Assembly: GCA_003139975.1 (NCBI GenBank)
Contig: PLHN01000498.1
Span: 1 to 9,425 of the forward strand
DNA from: Acidobacteriaceae bacterium
Lineage (GTDB): Bacteria; Acidobacteriota; Terriglobia; Terriglobales; Acidobacteriaceae
Length of the DNA: 9,425 nt
Direction: 5' to 3'
Shown here: positions 1-6,814 of the stretch, piece by piece
How positions within the stretch are numbered: the stretch's first letter is position 1
How the letters are laid out: the number at the start of each line of letters is the position of its first letter
Program-made: the position numbers and the translations under genes
The notes under the pieces: model-generated
The model's database searches: none
What the model saw: the letters and a program-made list of their open reading frames with translations, nothing else
Told to the model about the DNA's origin: nothing

Positions 1-12
1 GGAAAGGGAACT

Positions 13-1344
13 ATGCCGACTGATGTAGTCATGCCCCAGATGGGCGAATCCATTTTTGAAGGAACCATCACCAAATGGCTCAAAAAGCCCGGTGACAAGG
101 TCCAGCGCGACGAGCCGCTCTTTGAAATTTCCACCGACAAGGTCGATGCCGAAATCCCTGCCCCCGCCACCGGCGTCCTTCAGGAAATCAAGGTTTCCGA
201 AGGCAACACCGTCCAGGTCAACACCGTCGTCGGCGTAATCGGTGAAGGCAATGGTTCTTCGGCGTCAGTTGCCCCTCCGGCAAAAGCCGCCGCACCGCCC
301 GTCCCCAATGTGCCGCGGACGAGCCCTGAGCGTGAGTCGAAGGGACCCTCGCCCGCCTCTCCGGCCAGCTCCGCGCCTCCACAAGCGCCCCCGGCTCCCC
401 CCGCTTCCGCCCACGAGGAAGACGAAGACTCCGACGTTCGCTCATCCCCGCTCGTGCGCAAGTTAGCCCGCGAACATAATGTCGATCTCGCAAAGATTCA
501 CGGCACCGGTACCGGCGGCCGCGTCACCAAGCAGGATGTCCTCGATTTCGTCGAGCACCGTGTGGGGACGGGCATTCCTGCCCGTCCTGCCGAGCCAACC
601 TCGCCAGCTGTTTCGCGAGCGCCCGCCCCCGCTGTCATTCCCGGCGACTTGGTCCCCCTGTCGCAGATGCGCAAGATTATCGCCCAGCGCATGATCGAGT
701 CGCGCCGCACCAGCGCCCATGTGCACTGCATGTTCGAAATCGACATGACGCGTATCGTCAACCTGCGCAACAAACTCAAGGGTGGTTTCGAACAGCGCTA
801 TGGCGCGCGCCTAACTTTCATGCCGTTTTTCGTGCGCGCCGCCATCATCGCTCTCCAGCAGTTCCCCATCGCCAACGCGTCCCTTGAAGGCGATAGCATC
901 CGCTATCACAAGCACGTCAACGCCGGCATCGCTGTCGCGCTCGAGTGGGGTCTCATCGTCCCCGTCCTCAAAAATGCCGACGAGCTCAACTTCCTCGGTC
1001 TCCAGCGCGGCATCACCGATCTCGGTGAGCGCGCCCGCTCCAAGAAACTCACGCCCGCCGACGTCGAAGGCGCGACCTTCACCATCACTAATCCCGGTCA
1101 GTTCGGCGCCGTCTTCGGCTTGCCCATCATCAACCAGCCCAACGTCGCCATCATGGGCGTAGGCGGCATAACTAAGCAGCCGATGGTCGTAACTGACAAG
1201 GATGGCAACGATTCCATCGCCATCCGTTCCGTAGTCCATCTAACTCTAGGTTACGATCACCGCCTCGTCGACGGCGCCGTAGCCGACCAGTTCATGGCCC
1301 TGGTTAAAAAGACGTTAGAGAGCTGGAGCGAAGAAGTCGGGTAA
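13..1344 (+). CDS. Dihydrolipoamide acyltransferase (E2) of a 2-oxo acid dehydrogenase complex
   Basis: This is the E2 core enzyme of a pyruvate, 2-oxoglutarate or branched-chain 2-oxo acid dehydrogenase complex in the cytoplasm. It transfers an acyl group from its lipoyl arm to CoA. The 443 residues show, in order: a lipoyl domain (about 1-77) with the lipoylated lysine K43 in STDKVDAE; an Ala/Pro-rich linker (about 82-136); a peripheral subunit-binding domain (about 143-180, RSSPLVRKLAREH...GTGTGGRVTKQDV); a second linker; and the catalytic domain (about 211-443) with TFTITNPGQFG (355-365) and the active-site motif DHRLVDG, giving catalytic H416 and D420. The length is normal for a one-lipoyl-domain E2. 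The ATG at 13 is preceded by GGAAAGGG at 1-8. Sequence alone does not settle the substrate, so sucB-, aceF/pdhC- and bkdB-type names all remain open. E1 and E3 genes are not in view; the gene upstream is cut off. The phage cluster to its right converges on it. Confidence 0.96.
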   Translation: MPTDVVMPQMGESIFEGTITKWLKKPGDKVQRDEPLFEISTDKVDAEIPAPATGVLQEIKVSEGNTVQVNTVVGVIGEGNGSSASVAPPAKAAAPPVPNVPRTSPERESKGPSPASPASSAPPQAPPAPPASAHEEDEDSDVRSSPLVRKLAREHNVDLAKIHGTGTGGRVTKQDVLDFVEHRVGTGIPARPAEPTSPAVSRAPAPAVIPGDLVPLSQMRKIIAQRMIESRRTSAHVHCMFEIDMTRIVNLRNKLKGGFEQRYGARLTFMPFFVRAAIIALQQFPIANASLEGDSIRYHKHVNAGIAVALEWGLIVPVLKNADELNFLGLQRGITDLGERARSKKLTPADVEGATFTITNPGQFGAVFGLPIINQPNVAIMGVGGITKQPMVVTDKDGNDSIAIRSVVHLTLGYDHRLVDGAVADQFMALVKKTLESWSEEVG

Positions 1345-1364
1345 GCGCTAAGTGTGATCAATGA

Positions 1365-1397
1365 GTCAGCCATCAGTCCCGCAACCTGATGGCTGAC
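1365..1397 (+). terminator. Perfect 12-bp hairpin between convergent E2 and phage cluster; possible terminator
   Basis: GTCAGCCATCAG (1365-1376) and CTGATGGCTGAC (1386-1397) are perfect reverse complements around a 9-nt loop. The hairpin begins 20 nt after the E2 stop and 21 nt before the last phage stop on the other strand, so it is placed to end transcription in both directions. There is no T-tract on either strand, so intrinsic termination is uncertain. The right arm is itself part of a heptanucleotide array, and the left arm is an inverted copy of it. Confidence 0.4.
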
Positions 1398-1410
1398 GGC
1401 TGATGGCTGA
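1386..1410. repeat. Tandem heptanucleotide array, CTGAYGG family, 3.6 units
   Basis: The units are CTGATGG, CTGACGG, CTGATGG and a partial CTGA. The array ends 8 nt from the stop codon of the 63-aa phage-cluster gene (TGA on the minus strand, 1419-1421). The same units in the same orientation recur at 8231-8265 and 9363-9425. Confidence 0.9.
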
Positions 1411-1418
1411 AAGCTCGC

Positions 1419-1610
1419 TCACCACTTCGTCGTCACCCGCAAGCCTTCCAGCTGCGCAAACGTAACCGGTGTCCCCTGCACCGCCAGCAGGCTCGCGGCT
1501 GCCGCTTCAATGTTAGCAATGATGTTAGGAGCAACTCCCCCAACCTTCGCCGAAGCAAGAATCGACTGAAGCAGCGTAAGAACCAGACTAATCAAAGTTG
1601 CCGCACCCAT
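1419..1610 (-). CDS. 63-aa hydrophobic small protein, last gene of phage cluster
   Basis: I do not recognise a named family. The 63-residue protein has a hydrophobic N-terminal segment (about 4-20, AATLISLVLTLLQSILA), an Ala-rich amphipathic middle (about 26-44), and a polar tail TPVTFAQLEGLRVTTKW. One membrane-associated helix is plausible. The start is well supported: ATG at 1610-1608 overlaps the stop of the lipoprotein gene as TAATG, and AAAGGAG (1618-1624) lies 7 nt upstream inside that gene. It is therefore translationally coupled to the lipoprotein. Its place at the end of the late cluster beside a lipoprotein and a small membrane protein suggests a role in lysis or membrane interaction, which is inference. 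It ends just before a heptad repeat array and the convergent E2 gene. Confidence 0.75.
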   Translation of the reverse strand: MGAATLISLVLTLLQSILASAKVGGVAPNIIANIEAAAASLLAVQGTPVTFAQLEGLRVTTKW

Positions 1611-1972
1611 TAGATTGCTCCTTTAATTTCCAATGTCAACGCGGCAGCATTCGTGATCGCCGTCTCCAGCCCTGCCTGCATGGATTTCACTGGCACGCAC
1701 GCCGCCGTCGCGTCTGGCGGCGCCAGCGTAGGCGTCCACCCGCAGTAAGTCTCGACTGCGGTGATCAAGGCGTTCTCCCCCGACACCCCACGGTTAATAA
1801 GTTGACAAACTTCCTCATTTGCATTCGCGGCGCAGCTCGCCTGGTACTTGGTTTGCGCAGCAATGATAGATCCGGAAAGTGCCGCCGCTGTATCTCGCGC
1901 CCGATTCTCAATCGGAGAACAACCCAGCATCGCCACCAACCCCGCCAGCACTACAGTCGTCCGTCTTTTCAT
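1610..1972 (-). CDS. Small predicted lipoprotein (120 aa) in lysis-type position
   Basis: The protein starts MKRRTTVVLAGLVAMLGCS: a positively charged n-region, a hydrophobic stretch and a lipobox-like MLGC with the acceptor cysteine at C18. The lipobox is slightly off consensus (Met at -3). Four further cysteines (C47, C56, C77, C92) in the exported part could form disulfides. The C-terminal third (about 98-116) is Ala/Leu-rich and probably helical. ATG at 1972-1970 is chosen because it begins two bases after the TGA of the 58-aa gene; a TTG six bases upstream is a weaker alternative. It overlaps the next gene as TAATG. The context of small membrane proteins at the end of a phage late cluster would fit an outer-membrane lysis lipoprotein (spanin-like), but no spanin signature is visible and the family is unknown to me. 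Confidence 0.8.
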   Translation of the reverse strand: MKRRTTVVLAGLVAMLGCSPIENRARDTAAALSGSIIAAQTKYQASCAANANEEVCQLINRGVSGENALITAVETYCGWTPTLAPPDATAACVPVKSMQAGLETAITNAAALTLEIKGAI

Positions 1973-1974
1973 GC

Positions 1975-2151
1975 TCAACTCTCTTTCGTCTCGAAGATGG
2001 ATGGCAGCACCGCATGCAGTAACTGCGCTGCTGCATTAACCCACGCAAATGCCACCGGATGCGCCGCAATGAATGCTGGCGTAAGAATCGCCGCCCCAAT
2101 CGTCCCGGCCAGCGTGCACACCACAGGCCCGTATTGCTTTAACAAGTTCAT
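1975..2151 (-). CDS. 58-aa small membrane protein, possibly holin-like
   Basis: A short gene that size cut-offs easily miss. The translation begins MNLLKQYGPVVCTLAGTIGA and ends SIFETKES. It has two hydrophobic stretches: about 9-31 (PVVCTLAGTIGAAILTPAFI) and about 33-50 (PVAFAWVNAAAQLLHAVL). The charged residues are near the ends (K5, then ETKES), which fits one or two membrane helices. AGGGAA (2157-2162) sits 5 nt before the ATG at 2151-2149, and the TGA is followed two bases later by the ATG of the lipoprotein gene, so the two are probably co-translated. Small size, hydrophobicity and its place after the tail genes suggest a holin or other lysis-associated membrane protein. This is inference; no homology is visible. 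Confidence 0.72.
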   Translation of the reverse strand: MNLLKQYGPVVCTLAGTIGAAILTPAFIAAHPVAFAWVNAAAQLLHAVLPSIFETKES

Positions 2152-2260
2152 GATTGTTCCCTAAGCTCTTTCAAAAGTGATATCTAAAGTGCGCCCTCGA
2201 TTTCCCCTGTCTGCCTTTGTGTTCCCCGTGGTTCAATGTTTGCCGTCGCTCACTCCAGCT
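2152..2260 (-). other. 109-nt intergenic gap in lysis-type region
   Basis: Apart from the ribosome-binding site of the 58-aa gene at its left end, I see no gene, hairpin or convincing promoter. A purine-rich stretch on the minus strand (about 2190-2235, GGGGAAC...GGGGAAA) resembles degenerate host intergenic sequence. Confidence 0.5.
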
Positions 2261-2524
2261 CTACCGTTCTTTCTGTGCCCAACCCGACGCATTCAAACAC
2301 TCCGCCGCGCCGTCGATCATCTTCGACAGCCCTTGCTTGAACCTCTCTTCATCCACCACCTCACCGTTTTCCACCGATTCCCTAAGGTGAAGCGCCGCCA
2401 GCACAAACGCCATCGCAGACTCTTTCTTCTCCCGCCCGCTGTGCCGTCCAAACAATCCCTCGATGCTGTTCACCACCCCAGGCACAAGCCCCATTGCGCG
2501 CAGCGGTTTCCGCATCGCATCCAT
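2261..2524 (-). CDS. 87-aa uncharacterised phage-cluster protein
   Basis: A well-supported short gene: AAGGAGA (2531-2537) lies 6 nt before the ATG at 2524-2522. I do not recognise a named family. The protein has a basic N-terminus (MDAMRKPLRAMG), a segment LVPGVVNSIEGLFG (13-26), a basic turn RHSGREKKES, a hydrophobic helix MAFVLAALHL (38-47), an acidic stretch ENGEVVDEE (52-60) and a C-terminal helix GLSKMIDGAAECLNASGW (65-82). The pattern 'G..VPG...IEGLFG...KKE... I.dG....LNASG' feels familiar from small proteins near phage lysis genes, but I cannot name it. It lies 28 nt downstream of the XhlA-like gene. Its hydrophobicity is too low to call it a holin. A regulatory or accessory lysis role is conjecture. 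Confidence 0.75.
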   Translation of the reverse strand: MDAMRKPLRAMGLVPGVVNSIEGLFGRHSGREKKESAMAFVLAALHLRESVENGEVVDEERFKQGLSKMIDGAAECLNASGWAQKER

Positions 2525-2552
2525 AACTGCTCTCCTTGTGGACTTATTCGTG

Positions 2553-2846
2553 CTACTTCGGCAGGAAATGATCGTGTAGCGTGATGAGTGCGCTCACCGC
2601 GAACGCAATCGCCGCCGTCACAATGCGGTCGTACACATTCCGCTTGATATCGTTGCGTTCCAGCGCCGTAATACGATCCTCGGCGAGTCGCATTCTTCCC
2701 GGCTGACCATTGCCCACGATCATGTCGACCTTGGCCTCAAGCCGCCCCAGTTTTTCCAGTACTTCGAGCTGAAAGTCCCCGCTCATCTTGCAGACGCTGC
2801 CGGAACAACCAGCAGGACATAGCGTGTCGCCGTTGTTATGTTTCAT
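2553..2846 (-). CDS. XhlA-like coiled-coil protein with C-terminal transmembrane helix
   Basis: The 97-residue protein has a heptad-like helix FQLEVLEKLGRLEAKVDMI (25-43), a short loop, a second motif RITALERND (58-66) and a C-terminal hydrophobic helix IVTAAIAFAVSALITL (75-90) with a short tail. This layout matches the XhlA (haemolysin/holin-accessory) family of phages, where such proteins sit at the inner membrane and help lysis. The start is ambiguous. ATG at 2846-2844 overlaps the hub gene's stop by 11 nt and adds a cysteine-rich leader (C10, C14, C19). An internal ATG at 2786-2784 (MSGDFQLEV, 77 aa) would give a more typical XhlA length. Neither start has a clear ribosome-binding site. 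I list the coupled upstream start. Confidence 0.72.
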   Translation of the reverse strand: MKHNNGDTLCPAGCSGSVCKMSGDFQLEVLEKLGRLEAKVDMIVGNGQPGRMRLAEDRITALERNDIKRNVYDRIVTAAIAFAVSALITLHDHFLPK

Positions 2847-5199
2847 ACGAATAGTCAAGAGGAAAGTCAACGTGCAGCGCTGTCGAGTAACGCGAATACC
2901 TAGGCGGTGAGCTATTGTCGTAACTACGCAAAAAGTAATCCTGTCCTCGTACATACCTGGACAGCGTGAAGCTCCCAGTGGTAAATCGTCCAATTAAATT
3001 GCCGGCGTTACTCGTTCCCCAGCCAGCATCCGAGTAACGTACCTCGACTCCCCACCCCGCAGGCGGCGTCCAACCAGTATCCACGGTGACAGTGGTAGAA
3101 GTGGCATTTGTAACCTCTGCACTTGTCAGGTCCGCAAGATAAGTGCTTCCGACTTGGCTTGCATCGATAGGCTCAGGCAATTGCGCCTCTTTCACCAGCG
3201 CCTTTTCGAATGCAAATCCAAGCGCCGGGTCGCCTGCGTCGACAAACTTCAGTGTGTAGCGCAAATTCTCCCCGGCAATGTCGAGCACTACCACGTCAAC
3301 CTCGCGCACGATACCCAAAAACGTCGCCGCGCGCGAAGGCACATTCACGGCCAGCCCATCGCCCGGATAAATGTCCTCCGCCCCTCCCGGCATGAACCCG
3401 CTCCACGCCTGATATTCCCCGCTCCACCCCTGTCCCGCATCGTCCAGCAACGCCAGCGCCGCGATCTCGCAATCCGCCGATGTCCGCGGCAGAGGCGCCG
3501 CAATCTGACGCATTTCCCCACGCACTCCGTTGTCGGCTCCATTTTGGTGTGCCGCGATGCTTGCCGAGTTCAATACTCGAGCCATAGCGTGTCCCTGGCC
3601 GCGATAAGTCACCTCGATACTTTCATTGGCAGCCGGCACATCCTCGGGATAAAACTCAAGCGAAGGTGTGTTGGAGATCCTGCACTGCCCTCCTTTTAGC
3701 AGAGATCCGGTAGTTTGTGTCTCTGGGCTTTCCCCCGGAACGGTAGTTCGCACAATTGCGTCTGTTGCCAGATAGACATACGTAAATCCCACCGAGCATT
3801 GCATGTTCGCCGTACTAATCAGCGCATAAGTGCAGAACCCAGGAGCATTGCTGATCACTCCGTCATACAGCACGGTTGCTGGCGCCACTTGCGCGGCCGG
3901 GCTCGCGGGGTCGATATCTTGCGCTTGCAACACGATTCGGACATCGCAAGCAACCCCGCCCCCACCGCGAGGGCTTCCATTCGGATACTCCGACGAGTGA
4001 TACACCTGCTGCATCCGGTAAATCTCGCTCGGATGCAACTGCGTCGTGAAAACGTAGTAATGTCCCGGTTGTGTTGCCAGTGCAGCTCCTGTCAGCGCCC
4101 CATTAACCAGCGCCTGAATGCTGCAGTTCGCGCCCGATGGAGTAATTCGAAAACCGGCCACGCACGAACCGATCGATACTGCCCCCGCATAAAGCCCGCC
4201 GATCACGCCATCGGACGCGGCCCCGAACGAAACAGCGCCGTGCTCCAGAACCGTAGCCCCGCCCAACTCCACTTGCTCCACAAACTGCAAGCTGGTTTGC
4301 CCGTCCACTCCCGTTCCGCCGGCAACTTTCAGTTGTCCCCCGCTGACCGTGAAAACGCTCGGCTGTCCAGTTACGGTCCAGTGCGTAGGGTCAAGCTCCG
4401 TGTACTTTTCATCGAGGATCGTGCGGTTATAAAGCGGAATTTCGCTCTTCCGCGTAAACGGAATCTGTGACAGGTAAAAGATCGCCGTTTTTCCATCGCC
4501 GACAAAATAGTCCTTCACGTGCGCGCTCGGCTCCAGCGCCCCAAGCACCGTCAGGTCATTTACCAGGCGGTTTATGCTCTGCAACTGCAAATCACTGGGG
4601 GAGAATGTCGCATCGCTTTCCGCCAGCGCATGGGTGTTGCGTCCTAACGGAGCGAAGAATAACTTCCCGTCGTCGTCCCGATAACTGCCTCGCGCCAGAA
4701 CGGCAATCTCCGCCGCCGTCGCCGCCCAATTCTTCGCCGGATCGACGCTGAAATACGGAATCGTGTCTCCGACATTGACCCCCGAAAAATCAAACCAGCC
4801 GGGAAGCATGTCCTGCGTCAATTGCTGCAACGCGCTCCCAGCCGTTCGTGCCACAAACGGAGGATGCGGAGGCGTCGGCTTCAATTCCAGCATCGTCGCG
4901 TCGCTAAGCGCAACTAAGTCATACTCGTAGCGCTCGCCAGAATCGGTCCATCCCAAGTACCGGAATGACGGTATCGCCATAACATATCCGGTGAATAGAT
5001 CCGTGCCATCAGCCCGCGCCAATGTGACCCGTGCGCCCGTTTTCGGAGCGACAAAAGCCGTTCCCACCGACACCAGGCTGATCTTCAGTTCCGCCGGTGT
5101 GTTCAACTTGCGAACAAGGTTGGCGTTCTTTTCTGGCCGCAAACATGCCGTATAGTCCTGCGCGCCGAGACCGTCGAGATTGTCAATCAGTAGCTTCAT
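2836..5199 (-). CDS. Tail hub / tip protein with lectin-like insertion and C-terminal FN3-like domain
   Basis: This 787-residue protein is probably the baseplate hub or tail-tip protein of the virion. Residues about 1-110 form a beta-rich domain (TPAELKISLVS, GARVTLARADGTDLFTGYV) like phage hub proteins. About 118-190 (ALQQLTQDML, NWAATAAEIAVLARG, DDDGKLFFAPLG) resembles the second hub domain. About 262-420 looks like an inserted jelly-roll/concanavalin-type domain (HWTVTGQPSVFTVSGGQLKV, GGLYAGAV, HYYVFTTQLHPSEIYRMQQV), likely binding carbohydrate. About 525-655 returns to hub-like sequence (GQGHAMAR, IYPGDGLAVNVPSRA). About 690-787 is FN3-like (TGWTPPAGWGVEVRYSDAGWG). It follows the tube gene after only 119 nt, and no tape measure or distal-tail gene lies between. 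The ATG at 5199-5197 has no strong ribosome-binding site. Domain boundaries are by eye. The role in the tail is fairly secure; the receptor-binding function is inferred. Confidence 0.82.
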   Translation of the reverse strand: MKLLIDNLDGLGAQDYTACLRPEKNANLVRKLNTPAELKISLVSVGTAFVAPKTGARVTLARADGTDLFTGYVMAIPSFRYLGWTDSGERYEYDLVALSDATMLELKPTPPHPPFVARTAGSALQQLTQDMLPGWFDFSGVNVGDTIPYFSVDPAKNWAATAAEIAVLARGSYRDDDGKLFFAPLGRNTHALAESDATFSPSDLQLQSINRLVNDLTVLGALEPSAHVKDYFVGDGKTAIFYLSQIPFTRKSEIPLYNRTILDEKYTELDPTHWTVTGQPSVFTVSGGQLKVAGGTGVDGQTSLQFVEQVELGGATVLEHGAVSFGAASDGVIGGLYAGAVSIGSCVAGFRITPSGANCSIQALVNGALTGAALATQPGHYYVFTTQLHPSEIYRMQQVYHSSEYPNGSPRGGGGVACDVRIVLQAQDIDPASPAAQVAPATVLYDGVISNAPGFCTYALISTANMQCSVGFTYVYLATDAIVRTTVPGESPETQTTGSLLKGGQCRISNTPSLEFYPEDVPAANESIEVTYRGQGHAMARVLNSASIAAHQNGADNGVRGEMRQIAAPLPRTSADCEIAALALLDDAGQGWSGEYQAWSGFMPGGAEDIYPGDGLAVNVPSRAATFLGIVREVDVVVLDIAGENLRYTLKFVDAGDPALGFAFEKALVKEAQLPEPIDASQVGSTYLADLTSAEVTNATSTTVTVDTGWTPPAGWGVEVRYSDAGWGTSNAGNLIGRFTTGSFTLSRYVRGQDYFLRSYDNSSPPRYSRYSTALHVDFPLDYSYET

Positions 5200-5318
5200 G
5201 TTGTGCTAAGAAAGGTCCTGACTGGGGATTCCGTGCACCGTGCACCCCCGTATACCCTGTGGTTGATGCTTTGTGTCAGTCTCCAATCAGGAGGGTCCAG
5301 AATTCTTCGGCGCCGCCT
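5200..5318 (-). repeat. Tube-hub intergenic gap with a large imperfect inverted repeat
   Basis: The arms 5216-5229 (TCCTGACTGGGGAT) and 5279-5292 (GTCTCCAATCAGGA) match at 11 of 14 positions as an inverted repeat. In the minus-strand transcript the inner part gives 10 contiguous pairs with one G-U. The loop holds a duplicated, self-complementary GTGCAC at 5233-5238 and 5240-5245. This is where tail chaperone and tape-measure genes normally sit. I see no coding sequence here. Confidence 0.6.
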
Positions 5319-6296
5319 TCAGTAAATCTCCGCCCCGCTCGCCGGAAAGTAACTCCGATAACACAGCACCACCGCCCCATCGTTCCCATCAATAGTTGGC
5401 AGCGCCGTAAACGATGCCTGCAATGTCAATTCCGCAATCGGTGTTTGTATCTGCACCAGGCTCTCCCGCAACCACGCCGGTTTGGCGGTAGTCGGACTCA
5501 ATGTCGGATAAAAAAAACACACCCTGCCGCCCGACTCCTCTTCCATCACAAAAAGCCCCGACCATTGCTGCAGAAACGCCCCGCCCTCCCGATCCACGAA
5601 TGCGATAACCTGTTGCACAGAGGCCCCTGCCGCTGGTGCTCCCCCAGGCAGTGCCTGCGCCAACACCAGTGACGTTGCCGTTACCTGCGCGACTCGTCCA
5701 ACGTTGAATGTAACTCGCCGCACGTAGTTAGCATCCTGTCGCACGTCCGCCGGGTTCTTCACGTACGCCGCCGCGATCCCTGTTCCCACATACCCAACTT
5801 GCTGCGCATAGTCCACGTCGCACGCCACTAAGTCACCGGCCGCAAAGACCGCAGACGCCCCCGCACCAAGAATCAATTCCTCTGCCGTGGAGCCAGCCAG
5901 CACCGCCACCGCCGCCAGCGGAACTCCGCCCGACCCCGCCGGCGATGCACTCGGGTCCGTGGCCAATACATTCATGTGCTCCGCGCCGCCCGCCAGCGCC
6001 ATTTGCAACTTGCCCCAGTCTCGAAACTCGAAATCCACGCGCGCCCCAAGCGCGTGCCGCGCCTGCCCTGCAACCGCGCCCGCCGCACCCCCCGCCATAC
6101 TCTCGATCTGCGATGTGCTCGTCCGCTGAAAGTTTTCAATCCATCCCAAATCAATCCACGGTGCCGGCGGTGCATCCAGCTGAAATCCCCCGTTCTGCGA
6201 TGGATCGAAAATCGCCGTCGGCCCATTTACTCGATCGACCGGCGCAAAATATGCGCGCGTCTGCCGCGCTATCGGTCTCAACCCCGCCCGCGTCAT
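5319..6296 (-). CDS. Probable major tail (tube) protein
   Basis: The 325-residue protein has features of phage tail-tube proteins. The N-terminal part reads WIDLGWIENFQRTSTSQIES (47-66) followed by GARVDFEFRDWGKLQMALAGG (84-104), like the 'lGwv.n...' and strand-helix pattern of gpV/tube families. The C-terminus VCFFYPTLSP...LVQIQTPIAELTLQASFTALP...DGAVVLCY (259-312) matches the usual closing strands of tube proteins. The middle (about 115-240) is an Ala/Gly/Val-rich beta region. The start codon is secure because ATG at 6296-6294 overlaps the TGA of the upstream gene (ATGA). Length is a little above common tube proteins, which suggests an extra inserted domain. A sheath protein is less likely because of size and position. 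Confidence in 'structural tail protein' is higher than in 'tube'. Confidence 0.7.
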   Translation of the reverse strand: MTRAGLRPIARQTRAYFAPVDRVNGPTAIFDPSQNGGFQLDAPPAPWIDLGWIENFQRTSTSQIESMAGGAAGAVAGQARHALGARVDFEFRDWGKLQMALAGGAEHMNVLATDPSASPAGSGGVPLAAVAVLAGSTAEELILGAGASAVFAAGDLVACDVDYAQQVGYVGTGIAAAYVKNPADVRQDANYVRRVTFNVGRVAQVTATSLVLAQALPGGAPAAGASVQQVIAFVDREGGAFLQQWSGLFVMEEESGGRVCFFYPTLSPTTAKPAWLRESLVQIQTPIAELTLQASFTALPTIDGNDGAVVLCYRSYFPASGAEIY

Positions 6297-6814
6297 GCCT
6301 CCGCCTCCGGCAGAAAAAAGTAGATTCTCAACTGCGCATACCGTGCCACGCGTCCCTCGCAGGCGCTCCGCTGTTGCTTTGCGATCGGCGCTTCACCCGG
6401 TGCAGTCCCCAACTCCGGCATCGTCCAGAAAATCCCCGATCCCCAATCTGCCGCTGGCGTCTGGCTGTAATCCAGCATCTCGGTATGCGGAGGCATACAA
6501 ATTCTCACCAGTTCGTCGTCCATCTCCGCCAAAACTCGCCCCCGGTCCACTCCCGATCCACCCGTCGTCCCTTCGCTCCCATACCAGATGTAGCAGTCCA
6601 ACCCCAGCATCGGCCGCGTACTTTCCGCAATCAGCAATTCCCCAAAATCGATGTAAAACACTCCCGCCTGCGCTTCGTTAAACCGAGGTTCCATGTTTTC
6701 ACGGACCACAATCGCCGGCACCGTAACGCCGTCGATCACCACAGTCCGAGCCGGATTCAAACCCGCCAGCCGCGCCCGTAGTGCCATATAGAAACTGTCC
6801 TTCGCCGCCTGCAT
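6293..6814 (-). CDS. Tail-terminator / tail-completion-like protein (173 aa)
   Basis: I infer the role mainly from position: it lies between the head-closure-like gene and the tube gene, where tailed phages encode the tail terminator. The N-terminal helix MQAAKDSFYMALRARLAGLN (1-20) followed by strands VVIDGVTVPAIVVRENM and VFYIDFGEL (24-60), then YIWYGSEGTTGGSGVDRGRVLAEMDDELVRI (75-105), fits the helix-plus-sheet pattern of such proteins, with a mid-protein helix carrying acidic residues. The C-terminus ends in strand YAQLRIYFFLPE (159-170). A region near 110-150 (HTEMLDYSQTPAADWGSGIFWTMP) has no equivalent that I know. ATG at 6814-6812 has a GA-rich upstream stretch (GGGGAAGAAG). The stop overlaps the tube gene start by 4 nt. 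The family assignment is tentative. Confidence 0.6.
   Translation of the reverse strand: MQAAKDSFYMALRARLAGLNPARTVVIDGVTVPAIVVRENMEPRFNEAQAGVFYIDFGELLIAESTRPMLGLDCYIWYGSEGTTGGSGVDRGRVLAEMDDELVRICMPPHTEMLDYSQTPAADWGSGIFWTMPELGTAPGEAPIAKQQRSACEGRVARYAQLRIYFFLPEAEA

Noticed and set aside
1598..2164. A 188-codon plus-strand open frame opposite the small lysis-type genes
   Set aside because: The minus-strand genes have linked starts, Shine-Dalgarno sites and sensible signal or membrane segments. The plus-strand translation has neither.
3154..4470. Long plus-strand open frames (181 and 251 codons) opposite the hub gene
   Set aside because: They are antisense to a coherent phage protein. Their translations are Arg/His/Pro-rich with no domain pattern, as expected from antisense frames of GC-rich coding DNA, and they lack good ribosome-binding sites.
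5945..6781. A 278-codon plus-strand open frame opposite the tube and tail-terminator genes
   Set aside because: Its translation is low-complexity Pro/Arg/Ser-rich, and it spans the junction of two well-supported minus-strand genes.
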